Source: Conoideocrella luteorostrata | Lineage: Eukaryota; Ascomycota; Sordariomycetes; Hypocreales; Clavicipitaceae | NCBI GenBank assembly: GCA_032433595.1 | Contig: JASWJB010000439.1 | Location: forward strand, 1 to 28,944 | DNA length: 28,944 bases | Reading direction: 5' to 3' | Shown: positions 10,384-21,298 of the stretch, in pieces | How the letters are laid out: the number at the start of each line of letters is the position of its first letter | Position numbering within the stretch: position 1 is the stretch's first letter | Translations under genes and position numbers: made by a program | Notes under the pieces: generated by a model | What the model was told of the DNA's origin: nothing | Databases searched by the model: none | The model's input: only the letters and a program-made list of their open reading frames with translations

Positions 10384-10715
10384 TTTTGCGACTGGCTGTT
10401 GGTGAAGTCGGTTAGTATTGGCGTGGATGAGAAAGAAGAAATAGAATGCAGCAGGTATCAGTCGGATTTTTTTCTCCTCTCTGCAGAGGACCGAGTGGAG
10501 AATCCTAGGAGTGGGTTTCGCGTTTCCTACCTAAATTTCAGCTAGGGTAGGGTTTTGCGTGCAAGACACACAAAAAATTATTTTTTTGCCATAATGCACC
10601 GCCTTTAGCTTCTGCCCGCCAGCCCACACCACCATAGCGCCTATCGCGATAATTGGAAAGGCTTGATTCTTCATTTTCAACTGCCAGTGTCGAGAAACCA
10701 GACGCACGATCCAAA
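10384..10715. promoter_or_regulatory. Shared bidirectional promoter of RPL7 and RPS14
   Basis: Only 332 bp separate the two divergent start codons of two ribosomal protein genes, so the region presumably drives both. It contains an exact AGGGTAGGGT box (10544-10553) followed by TTTTGCG, a T-rich stretch (10570-10590) and a perfect 10-bp palindrome TATCGCGATA (10642-10651) near the RPS14 start. Co-regulation is inferred from layout. Confidence 0.7.
10544..10553 (+). promoter_or_regulatory. Homol-E-type ribosomal protein promoter box
   Basis: The exact decamer AGGGTAGGGT matches the Homol-E element described in Schizosaccharomyces pombe ribosomal protein promoters and resembles telomere-repeat (Tbf1/Rap1-type) binding sites. 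It lies about 160 bp from each of the two ribosomal protein start codons. Confidence 0.65.
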
Positions 10716-11427
<712 letters not shown>

Positions 11428-11849
11428 GCACCATCATGGCTATGGTGTTGGCTTGGTCTGGACTGGAATTTCGCTATCTGGTTTCTCTTTGGCGTTGAGA
11501 AAAACGAGGGGAACGGCTATAGTGCCTGGTCTCCATTCTACTGTGCTCTGTCACATCCGCTTAACGGGTGTTTTGGCGAGCTGCTAGGTAGACGGATTTG
11601 AATTCGCCGCCCGAAGCAGGCCCATGAACAGTAATCCTTGTCCTGCCATCACTATGCTACAGATGTGATCCTATCTTCCTGGTTTGTGATTGTAGACATG
11701 CACGTTAGGTTAGGTGAAACGTTAAGATCGCGCAACCATGTGTCAAAATGCCCAAGATATCTTCATTGGAAAATTAGTCTCTATTAGCAGCGCTCCAAGG
11801 TAGGAGTAACGTCACAACAGGTATCGAATATTAGCACCGCGGGAATATG
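11428..11849. other. Convergent intergenic region RPS14 / RAD26
   Basis: A 422-bp stretch of shared 3' flank. Nothing beyond presumed UTR sequence is visible. Confidence 0.6.
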
Positions 11850-14800
11850 TTATTTAGATCCCGGCTTCAGCGTCCACACGCCACGACCTGTGCCGCCAGT
11901 TTTATTCAAGACAGCCACTCTATCAAGGGCAATCTTGAACTCGTCGCTTTGTTTCTTCCCGGGGCAATAGGTGTTGAAATGATCCACCAGCATTTTGCTG
12001 GGCACTCGACCACCGTGCCTATTTACAAAGGCCACAATCATGGTCATAAAATCTTTGGCCTTCAGATTTCTATCGATGTTTGGCGTTCCGGATCGGGAGC
12101 TACTCGCACTGCCACCTGCCAAGCCTTGTCGATTCGCCAAGTTACTCATGATACCGGTTGAACTCGGCCCAGCACGGCGCCTATTGCCGCCAGGGCGTCC
12201 TCCCGAACCAACTTCACCTGTCCATGTAACAGTACCAATTGGTACACTGCGAGCCTCCTCGGCGGCATGCCGAAGGTGAGCGGCTGCTTGACGAGCCACC
12301 TGGTTGGCTTCTTGTCGCAGAACACTCATATCAGCCTTGGCTTTCTGTGACCCATTGACAATCTGCTCGTGATCGTACGCGCTATTGACGGATCGTGAAA
12401 AGATACCCTCAAGCATTCGTCTCTCATCATGGGCTGACTTGTCCTCGTTGAATTCTTCCATAGTTGCAACTATGTTCATCTTCTGCAGCTCTTGTTGCTC
12501 AGCATCCTTTTCACCTTTCCCAGCGGTGCCGATTGACGCCAGATCGACGCTTGCAGCATCCGTAGCCTCATCATTGGCTGATAAATTGACTTCAGCCCCT
12601 CTAAATACTTCGCTTCGTTGGGCTACTGCTTCATTACCAGCGTTATAAGTGAATAGATCATATAAATCAGATAGATCATAGGAACTACGCTGTTTCGGGT
12701 CTTTGAGCACCTTGTTCGTCATGAACTGTTTGAAGATTTGTCGATGATAGATTTTCTCCTCGATGGTGCCTTCCGTCATCAATCGATAAATCTTGACCGG
12801 CTTGTTCTGTCCCAATCTCCACGCTCTCTCCCGAGCCTGCAGATCTGTAGATGGGTTCCAATCAGGATCAAATATGATTATCCGATCCGCGCCAGTTAAA
12901 TTAGTTCCCAAACCACCCGTACGGGTGGTCATGAGAAAAACATGGATCAACGGGTCGGTGTTGAATCTGTCAATCATAGGTTGCCGCTGGTCGACTGGAG
13001 TTTCTCCATCCATGCGGACGTAGCGTATTTCACACTCGCGCATGCACTTTTCTATAATGTTAAGCATTAATTTGCCTTGTGAAAACAGTAAGGTTTTATG
13101 ACCATTCGGTATCATCACCTTCTGCAACAAATCCTTGGTAAGCTGAAGCTTGGCAGAAAGCTTTGGGCTACCAAAATTGTAACCAGCCTTCCGACCCAAA
13201 CTCTTATCCAATAAATCGGGATGGTTGCAAATCTTGCGCAGAATGTCAATTCCGTAAAGCGATTGTCGCCTTCTATTTAATATAGCTGAAACTTCGTCAG
13301 ATCCCAGAAAAGTTTCGTATGCCTTCCGCTGGCCATCAGTTAATTTGCAGAATAAGACTTGTTCTGTTTTCTCCGGTAAATCCGCTGCCACGTCCACCTT
13401 AAGACGTTGGAGCAAATATTCGCTAATCGTCTCCTTGAGTGCCTCGGCGCATTTTTCAGCAGTCATGACCTGAAGGTTAGATGCGTTTGCATATCCACCT
13501 TGGCGAATGGGAATCTCAAACTGTGTCCGAAAATTGACCAACGTACCCAGTCTCATCGGGTAAATGAAGTCGAATAAAGACCATAGTTCAGTCAGATTAT
13601 TTTGCACTGGAGTGCCAGACAAGATGACACGATTTGGAGTATTCAACTCTTTGCAAGACACCGTGATTTCAGCGTTAGGGTTGCGGATCTTGTGCCCTTC
13701 ATCGAGGACTGCATATTCCCATTCGATAGGTAACAATTCGTTCGCATACGTTTGTAATCCAGTGTAGGTGGTAACAAGGACATGTCCTTTGTTTATAACG
13801 CCTCTAACTATCCTTCGGGCGGCGCTTAAGGATTTGTTGGCGACAGGTTGATAATGTTCAACATCGTGCTCGTCCTCTAGTCTAGGGTCCATCATACCAC
13901 TACCAGATGAATGTAGAATAGACACTCTAAGAGGAGGCCACCAACGATGAAATTCACTAACCCATTGTCGTAGCAGGGTGGCCGGTGCTACAACGATGAC
14001 TGGTCGTTCTAACCGTTCGCTGTAATGCAATGCGGCAATAAAGGCAATAAGTTGTACGGTTTTGCCCAAGCCCATTTCGTCCCCAACAATGCCTCCGACG
14101 TTTTGTTTGTATAGTTCTGCAAGCCACTGGACTCCAGTCTTCTGGTAGCCGAACAGGGAAGGGTGTATATCCCCAGGAAGCTTTAGTTTATCGTCAATAT
14201 GATGGTCTGGATAATCAGGTGATGGCTTGAGCCACTCATGATCATCTTCATCGCTCTCGACTGAGGTATGGTTAAGATCTGCAGTTTGTCGTCGAGCTCT
14301 CCTTGCTCGACTTCTTCTCGAAACCCAGTCTTCTAACCGCCGTTTGTAAAGTGCTTCATTGCCATCGTCCAATTTGCTAAGATCGATTCCTTGTGCCTCT
14401 TGGCTCTTTGCTTTTAACTTTGCCTTACGGCGTTCCTGGCGGATCAAATCATCTTCATTTCCTTGTTGCCAGACTGTTGAATCTGCAGACTCTGATCCTG
14501 ATGAGTGGTCTGGCTCAAAGTCTGCCGAGGGGCTACGTTCCCGCTCCGTCCTTCGCTTCTTTCGAGGCCTTAACGAAAACTCATTCGCTTCAAAAGTTTC
14601 AGACTCTTTGGGTTCTTTCACAACGACATCGTCAGCAAAGCCTGGTCGTCGCAACAACTGATGAGATGTTGGGCCTTCAAGGTCAATGTCGAGTTGTTCC
14701 GCGGCAGCCTCTTCCTCAGCTTCTAAAATTGTGTCTGCAAGTTGTCCTTCTATTCCTTGCGGTCGTGATCCACCAATTTTAGCAAACGGAGTGATCTTTC

Positions 14801-15344
14801 CGGTCCTAATTAGAAACTCTCTGTGGCTCTCTCCAGGTAGCTTCTTTGACTTTGGTTGATTGGTATCCTCCAAAGGTCCTTCCAGGTGTCGCTTATCAAT
14901 TCGTGCTTGAAAATCAGATATATCATTCGAAACCTGGAGCAGCTCATGTTCCAGCTTTGACATTTCTTTTTGGATACTCCGAGATTGATACGGATTACCG
15001 GCAACTCGCTCGAGTCGCCTTTTCTCCTTGTCAAGCTGTGACTGTAGCCTTTGCCTTGTTGCATCTAATTTGATTATCCGATTATGATCCTTCTTATCTT
15101 CGGCTTCTGTAAGAGCCGCATTCGCCTGGATTGAAATATCTCGCTCTAGATCATTCTGATCCCTGACTGTGCCACTGAGGGCTTTCAAGGCGTCTTCTTC
15201 TGTCATATTCTCCGCGTCTACTTCCGGCTTTCCGACCTTTGAATCGGCCGCTGTCGCCTCCTTGGCAGCCGTAACCATCTTATCAACCAAGGCTTCGCGG
15301 CTTTCGCCGGCGGCACCAACGCCCCGTCCCGAACCAGAGGCCAT
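11850..15344 (-). CDS. RAD26: DNA repair ATPase Rad26 (CSB/ERCC6 homologue, SNF2 family)
   Basis: One uninterrupted exon encodes 1164 aa, starting at the ATG at 15344 (MASGSGRGVG); no earlier in-frame ATG is present. An N-terminal coiled-coil-rich region (about residues 40-145, NDLERDISIQANAALTEAED onward) and an acidic/basic linker precede the SNF2 motor. Walker A is DEMGLGKT at about residue 425, motif II DEGH at about 546 (AVLDEGHKIRNPN), and motif III SGTPVQNN at about 577. The helicase C lobe includes LLFSQGKLMLNIIEKCM, RMDGETPVDQRQ, TTRTGGLGTNLTGADRII and the arginine-finger motif RAWRLGQ at about 840. A winged-helix-like C-terminus (AKDFMTMIVAFVNRHGGRVP) ends the protein. DEGH rather than DEAH and the coiled-coil head are typical of CSB/Rad26, which pushes stalled RNA polymerase II and starts transcription-coupled nucleotide excision repair. 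A 3.5-kb gene without introns stands out here but is not rare in fungi. Confidence 0.95.
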   Translation of the reverse strand: MASGSGRGVGAAGESREALVDKMVTAAKEATAADSKVGKPEVDAENMTEEDALKALSGTVRDQNDLERDISIQANAALTEAEDKKDHNRIIKLDATRQRLQSQLDKEKRRLERVAGNPYQSRSIQKEMSKLEHELLQVSNDISDFQARIDKRHLEGPLEDTNQPKSKKLPGESHREFLIRTGKITPFAKIGGSRPQGIEGQLADTILEAEEEAAAEQLDIDLEGPTSHQLLRRPGFADDVVVKEPKESETFEANEFSLRPRKKRRTERERSPSADFEPDHSSGSESADSTVWQQGNEDDLIRQERRKAKLKAKSQEAQGIDLSKLDDGNEALYKRRLEDWVSRRSRARRARRQTADLNHTSVESDEDDHEWLKPSPDYPDHHIDDKLKLPGDIHPSLFGYQKTGVQWLAELYKQNVGGIVGDEMGLGKTVQLIAFIAALHYSERLERPVIVVAPATLLRQWVSEFHRWWPPLRVSILHSSGSGMMDPRLEDEHDVEHYQPVANKSLSAARRIVRGVINKGHVLVTTYTGLQTYANELLPIEWEYAVLDEGHKIRNPNAEITVSCKELNTPNRVILSGTPVQNNLTELWSLFDFIYPMRLGTLVNFRTQFEIPIRQGGYANASNLQVMTAEKCAEALKETISEYLLQRLKVDVAADLPEKTEQVLFCKLTDGQRKAYETFLGSDEVSAILNRRRQSLYGIDILRKICNHPDLLDKSLGRKAGYNFGSPKLSAKLQLTKDLLQKVMIPNGHKTLLFSQGKLMLNIIEKCMRECEIRYVRMDGETPVDQRQPMIDRFNTDPLIHVFLMTTRTGGLGTNLTGADRIIIFDPDWNPSTDLQARERAWRLGQNKPVKIYRLMTEGTIEEKIYHRQIFKQFMTNKVLKDPKQRSSYDLSDLYDLFTYNAGNEAVAQRSEVFRGAEVNLSANDEATDAASVDLASIGTAGKGEKDAEQQELQKMNIVATMEEFNEDKSAHDERRMLEGIFSRSVNSAYDHEQIVNGSQKAKADMSVLRQEANQVARQAAAHLRHAAEEARSVPIGTVTWTGEVGSGGRPGGNRRRAGPSSTGIMSNLANRQGLAGGSASSSRSGTPNIDRNLKAKDFMTMIVAFVNRHGGRVPSKMLVDHFNTYCPGKKQSDEFKIALDRVAVLNKTGGTGRGVWTLKPGSK

Positions 15345-17316
15345 GATAAGAGTCGACAGCGGCGGCACTTCGCACCAAGCTATCAAATGAAATCATAAAT
15401 CTGTCTTTTGAATGTCCGGGGACTTGCAGCGCAGTGGGCGCTTCTCGCTCGCAGCTAAGTCACCTATCTCCCAAGTTCATGTCACCTCAAAATGCACCGT
15501 GCCTCGACAGAATTGATGTTAACTGTGCTTCTGAGTCAGCCACGCCTTTGAACCATTTTCAAAGCAAAAAAGCCATGAAAGTTCCACAGGCCATTAGCTT
15601 TAAACATACAGCCAATCAATAGGCAATAGCATTTGTGTTATGCTGAAATAGTTGTTAACGTTTGAAGAATTTAGGAAAAGACGGATGTCGTGGACTTTAA
15701 ACGTGAATTAGGAAACGCAAGGGTGGCAAGGATGCAGTTGATTGGCTTTACGCGCTTTATGTGGGGCGATGTCGGCGTCATAATCTTTTTTTCGTTAATT
15801 CTATGGGCTACCCTGAAGCTTCGGATCATGTCATCATTGAAGAGATTTCTCGCCAGTTAGACTCTGTAACGCACTTATACAGACTATACATAATACTACG
15901 GTATTTTTAAGATGTCGTTCTTTTGATCAGAATTTACATTAAAATTAGAACTAGGCGTCTATTCGATTTTAAAAAACAATATGGAGTGTCTGTCCATATG
16001 AACATCGTTATGCCTCATGTAATTGTAGGTGAATCTTTCTCTTCTTTATGTTACATTGTAAACAGGTACTTTTATTTCCATTCCCTGTAGCACATCCAAG
16101 AACTAATGCTGCTCGACTCTCACCATCCTCGAATAATAGATAAGGATCTGCACATGAAGATCGATGCCACACTGTGCTCCCACTAACAACAACTCTCAAG
16201 AAGAGCAGCCAACATCCTACATAATTCTCGCATAACCACTGTATCAAAATATGTTGATACAGAATCATTTGCCATGATTGTATTTATTGTTCGAAATTCG
16301 CCAGTGTCTGAGGTTGCGAAAGTTCTGTGGTTGGATCCAGTTGAACCGTAGCTTAGTTGCAAAGCCAGTTCTATGCCAATGTGTAGTCTTGAAGCCGTTG
16401 GGGTATTGAAATTTCAGGAAATACAGCGGAGGTACCGACTCTATACGTTTCAGCTCTTTTCGGATGGGGTACTGTGAGGGAGTGTATCCAGCAAGTTGCC
16501 AGAACCACAGCTGATAGAATGAGGCAGCTTGATGCTTGAGATAAGGCAGCATAGTCTTCAGGACAGCGACGCCGTGAATAAAACATAGGCTGCAAGGGAA
16601 TTAAGGAGAAGCAGCTGGAGCATGCACTTAATGTCTGACATTAATGTCTACGGCACCGGGAGTTTGTCAAATGAGAGACAGCAAAAGCCCATTTTGTATC
16701 CGCCTGCTCTTTGTTGTACGGCATTCCTAGGACATAAACATGTAAAACACCCGATGCAAAGATCAAACAAATATGAATCTTATTCATTGCTGCCTTGACC
16801 TACCAAAGGAATGTTTTAGGATATATATGAGTACTCTGACCATCTGCCAAAGGATGTTTGACTTCGTTGGTTCTATGGAGTGACAAAGAGGTCCTGCGGA
16901 AGGATTAACATGTAAATCTGTTGAAGTTAGGGACTTGATAGAGAACAGCGTTAAGACTGAAACATCCGATGCCCTTGGCCCAATGGTGTTTCAGTCTCAA
17001 GACAGGCCATTGAGCGCCTACCCAGACAGCAGTGAATGTAACAAATGTGTCGCTCGGCCTCGGGCATGCAAGTGCCAATGACGGAAAGCCAGTACTCCAC
17101 CAAGAAGCAGAAGCGGTCCGACCAACTAACTAACGAGCAGGGCAAAAAAGTGTGAGACTACGCGCGCCGCGCCTATCAATTCGCGTCGGCGCACGGAAAG
17201 GGAGCTTTCCACATTAGATCTTCACACCCTGTTCAACGCATCTCCGTCATCAGATCTTCATCCATCACCACCGCCATCGTCAACAAAGCCCAGCTCATGC
17301 GACGAGCGCTGTCGAC
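15345..17316. other. Long divergent intergenic region RAD26 / HIR1
   Basis: This 1.97-kb region separates divergent start codons. Most of it is AT-rich. On the minus strand, open frames of 74-95 codons overlap between 16008 and 16595; their translations look moderately protein-like, but I recognise no family and no single splice model links them. A GC-rich GCGCGCCGCGC motif lies at 17162-17172, about 145 bp before the HIR1 start. No transposon termini or tRNA were seen. Confidence 0.5.
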
Positions 17317-20300
17317 ATGCACATTATAAAGCCCTCGTGGCTGAGCCACAGTGGCGAGCAGAAAGATTTCGAGGTCTACAGCTGCCACATTTCCCCCGAT
17401 GGCAAACGTCTCGCGACTGCCGGCGGCGATGGACACGTTCGGGTCTGGTCAACTGAAGCCATCTATCAATCGAAAGATCCGAGCTACGCAAAGCCACGCC
17501 AGCTCTGTCACATGAGCCATCATTTAGGAACCATTCACTCGGTGCGATTCTCCCCCAATGGACGATACCTAGCCAGCGGTGCCGACGATAAACTCATCTG
17601 CGTGTATCACCTTGACAAAAATGCGCCGGCCGCGACTTTTGGCAACAACGAGCCTCCGCCTGCAGAGAATTGGAAGACATACAAGCGATTGATTGGTCAC
17701 GAAAACGATGTCCAAGATTTGGCTTGGTCACCGGATTCATCATTGTTGGTATCCGTTGGGCTCGACTCCAAGGTCGTGGTTTGGTCCGGCCAAACCTTTG
17801 AGAAGCTCAAGTCAATTCCGGCGCATCAGAGTCATGTCAAAGGCATAACTTTTGATCCTGCAAACAAATTCTTCGCTACTGCAAGCGATGACAGAACCAT
17901 TAAGATCTTTCGCTACACTCCTCCACCTCCCAATGCAACACAACACGACATGGTCAACAACTTTGTGCTTGAGACAGTCATCAGCGCACCGTTTAAGAGC
18001 TCACCGCTGACCACATATTTTCGACGGTGTTCTTGGTCCCCCGACGGCAACCATATTGCTGCTGCTAATGCCGTCAACGGGCCTGTCAGTTCCGTTGCCA
18101 TTATCGAGCGAACGAGATGGGATAGCGAGATCAACCTAATAGGACATGAAGCACCGACTGAAGTTTGCATGTTCTCTCCGCGGTTGTTTCACACAGTTAA
18201 GCCGGATGATAATGCTGCGACCGATGGAGACCCTGGTCAACTAGTGACAGTAATTGCATCTGCCGGACAGGACAAGACCCTTAGTATCTGGAACACCAAC
18301 ACGTCCCGTCCTGTCGTAGTTCTTCAAGATCTTGCTGGCAAGTCAATATCTGATTTGTCTTGGAATCCCGATGGACAGACACTGTTCGCCTGCAGCTTGG
18401 ATGGTGGTGTAGTTGTGGTTAAATTTGATGAAGGAGAGCTTGGCTGGGTTGCCCAGACGGAAGAAAATGTCAAGGCGCTGCAAAAGTACGGAGCGTCTCG
18501 GAAAGGGATGGGGATCCCGGAAGATGTGGACGGCCTGCTGCTCGAGACACATAGTAAGGCGGGCGAATCGAGGGCAGTTGAGTCGAGGATGGGAGCTTTG
18601 ATGGGGGACTTGCGGTCAGATACGCCAAAGGAGTCTACTCCCGCCCCAAACGGCTCCAAACCGGACAAAACAGCCGCGACGAATGGGAACGGCGCATCGG
18701 CGGAGAAACCCGCGGAGGAGACGGAAGACAAGTCTGCGGAACGGGTTAAGCAGCTTAAGTCTCGCGTCACGATTGGAAAAGATGGAAAGAAACGAGTGGC
18801 ACCACTTCTTGTATCTTCATCCGGAACAGGACAATCATCTCTGCCACAGACGCAGCTGGTCGGATCTACCGCCGCGAAGACGACGCAAAACGATGCACCA
18901 CTAACAATGTTGGACCTAAGTAAGCCGTTTGATGGATTGCCAAAGGGAGGCATCGCGGCTATGCTACTGGGCAACAAAAGGAGACCTGTTACCACAGAAG
19001 CTGAGGATGAAGAGGCGCCAGTTGCAAAACGTGTGGCAACCGGCCCAACGCAAATCGTTACTGATGGAGTTGATGGAGTTGAGTCCGCTGTTCTGGCTCC
19101 TGTACAAAATGGGGTGGTTCCTACCCCTGAGTTCCTTCGACCAGCTGTTCTTAATCCGTCAATATCGTTTGCACAAGTCAGACTTGCCGTGCCTCGGATC
19201 AGGTCACACATCCTTCGGGCGATGGATCGAGGTGCACTGCAAAATGATGGCACACTCGAGGAAGTCTCCAGAGCCCCTGAAAACATTATCATGGAAGCCA
19301 AGAATGACCCGAACCCTCGCGATCCGTCTCATGTTCTGGTTACGAAGAGGGGAGAGCTGCTGTGGCAGGAGTTTCTACCCAGAGCCGTCATTTTGGTGAC
19401 TGCTAACAATAATTTCTGGGCAGCAGCATGTGAAGATGGATCCATACACGTCTGGACTCCCGCCGGCAGACGATTATTGAATCCAATTATACTGGAGTCA
19501 CAACCTGTGATTCTTGAATGCAGAGATCGGTGGCTGTTGTGCATCACTACAGTTGGATTGGCACATGTTTGGAACTTGAAAACCCAGTCCTCACCACATC
19601 CTCCTGTTTCCTTGGGACCAATTCTCGACATAGCTGTCACATCATTAAATCAACACTCTGCCACTCCCGGCCCAGGAGTTACTTCCGCCCACCTCAATAC
19701 CACTGGTCATGTCGTGGTGACACTCACTAACGGGGACGGATTCTACTATGCGCGGGAGATGTACACCTGGCAAAGGCTAAGTGAAGCTTGGTGGGCGGTG
19801 GGATCACAATATTGGAACTCGAACGACTCTTCGATATCTGCTTTACAGTCCACAGCAGTCGGACCAAGCACTACTGAGAACACTGACAAACCGTCTACCG
19901 TCACCGTATCCTCAGGTATTATACCATTCCTTGAACGCCACACCACAAACGAATTTCTTCTCAAAGGTCGTGCATACGCGCTGCAACGCATCATCAAAAC
20001 AGTTATACAGAGAAAAGAAGCAGAAGATTTGGAAAGCACCATAAGTATCGCGCACTTGGAAAACCGTATTGCTGGAGCATTGCAACTTGGGGCCAAAGAA
20101 GAGTTCCGCCTGTACTTGTTCATGTATGCGAAGCGCTTGGGGGCAGAGGGTACTCGGCCGAAGGTGGAGGAATTACTCAATAGTCTATTGGGAGGGATTT
20201 TGCAGGAGAAAGAACCAGTCGAGCATGAGGGCCGCGGCTGGTATGGTACTAAGGACGAGATCTGTGGCTGGAATCGCAAAGACCTTCTCAAGGGTGTAGT

Positions 20301-20471
20301 TCTGATTCTCGGTAAGTCTTGTGGCACATCCCACCCTGTTGAATCGCAGGACTGACGTAGCTAGGCAAATATCGCGAGTTACAACGCTTAACATCGCAGT
20401 ACGCAAGAATCCTCGACCTCAGTTTGGAGGACGGCTCAGTCGACGTTGATACTATGGATGTAGAGGCTTAA
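17317..20471 (+). CDS. HIR1: Histone chaperone Hir1 (HIRA homologue, WD40 protein)
   Basis: Two exons, 17317-20311 and 20365-20471, encode 1033 aa. The 53-nt intron (GTAAGT...CTAG) is phase 1 and restores the conserved end LGKYRELQRLTSQYARILDL; without splicing the protein stops at 20355. The start MHIIKPSWLSH is the usual HIRA start. Residues 1 to about 390 form a WD40 propeller (repeats such as CHISPDGKRLATAGGDGHVR and VQDLAWSPDSSLLVSVGLDS). A linker rich in Pro, Thr and Glu follows, then a B-domain-like motif RVTIGKDGKKRVAPLL (about 480-498), which in relatives binds Asf1. The HIRA C-domain is at about 650-930 (EDGSIHVWTPAGRRL, LAHVWNLKTQS). The HIR complex deposits H3-H4 independently of replication and represses histone genes. 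Length fits Pezizomycotina homologues. Confidence 0.95.
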
Positions 20472-21298
20472 GGGATAATAGGCCTTCGAATTTTGCGCAT
20501 ATTTGACGCCTCTCAAGTCTTGTAGATTGGCACGTGTTACTGCATTTCTGTACATTATTCCTAAATAGGGTCCGAAGCGATGAGGATGGCGCTCTCTATT
20601 TGGTAGTTGGTGGATGTTTTGGGAGCGAAACATTTGGCGTTTGGTTGGGAAGGTTGAAGCAAAGCGATGAAATGACTGGGTTTTGGTTGATGGGTCCCTG
20701 ATAAGTATTTCGGTGTCCGATTACGGCGCGCCGCGCATATCTAGACATCCAAAGTGAATCATTAAACTATCTTCGGCTCCCCACTAGTTCCAGTCCAAAT
20801 TACAGAGACGCAAGATACACAGAGGGACCGGTAAAAGCTGGCCAGCCTGTTTGCTTGTCATGACTACTGCAAGTGGTGAATCACGGCGGTCTGGATGAGG
20901 TGGAAATATGAGGCAGCTGGCGTTCAAGCGGCAGGATGTCCTCAGGGCTGGTTGCCAGCCGTGTGCACCTCTCTCATGGCACAAGGATAATCCGTTCATC
21001 TTACTTCTACCTTTCCTCTCTCGCTGCTGGCGGTTTTATTTTTTTCTATGTGTTCTTCTTTACCCTCTTTTTCATCTTGATACTACTGCGATCTCTCCCT
21101 GATACATCGACAATAGCACTCGAAGAAAAGTTTTCTGAGACGGGCGAATTGCTCCTACTCCCTGGCTTTTCTTTCCGCCCACGTCCTTGTATTTTTTTTT
21201 CTTTCAGCACTTTCTCACTTTTCCCTCTTAGACCCCTTGCTGCACGAGGGCACTGAGACCTGTCGTATCAGCTCCTCAACCCGACTTCGCATCCCAGT
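20472..21298. other. Intergenic region HIR1 / GT15 gene
   Basis: 827 bp. The first half is HIR1 3' flank and holds GCGCGCCGCGC (20726-20736), a second copy of the motif upstream of HIR1. From about 21000 to 21245 the sequence is strongly pyrimidine-rich (runs of T, CTTT, TCTC), like promoters and leaders of filamentous fungi. Open frames here are by-products of that composition. Confidence 0.55.

Noticed and set aside
18324..19301. 325-codon open frame antisense to HIR1
   Set aside because: A mirror frame of HIR1 coding sequence; the Ser/Thr/Pro-rich translation follows from the codon use of the sense strand.
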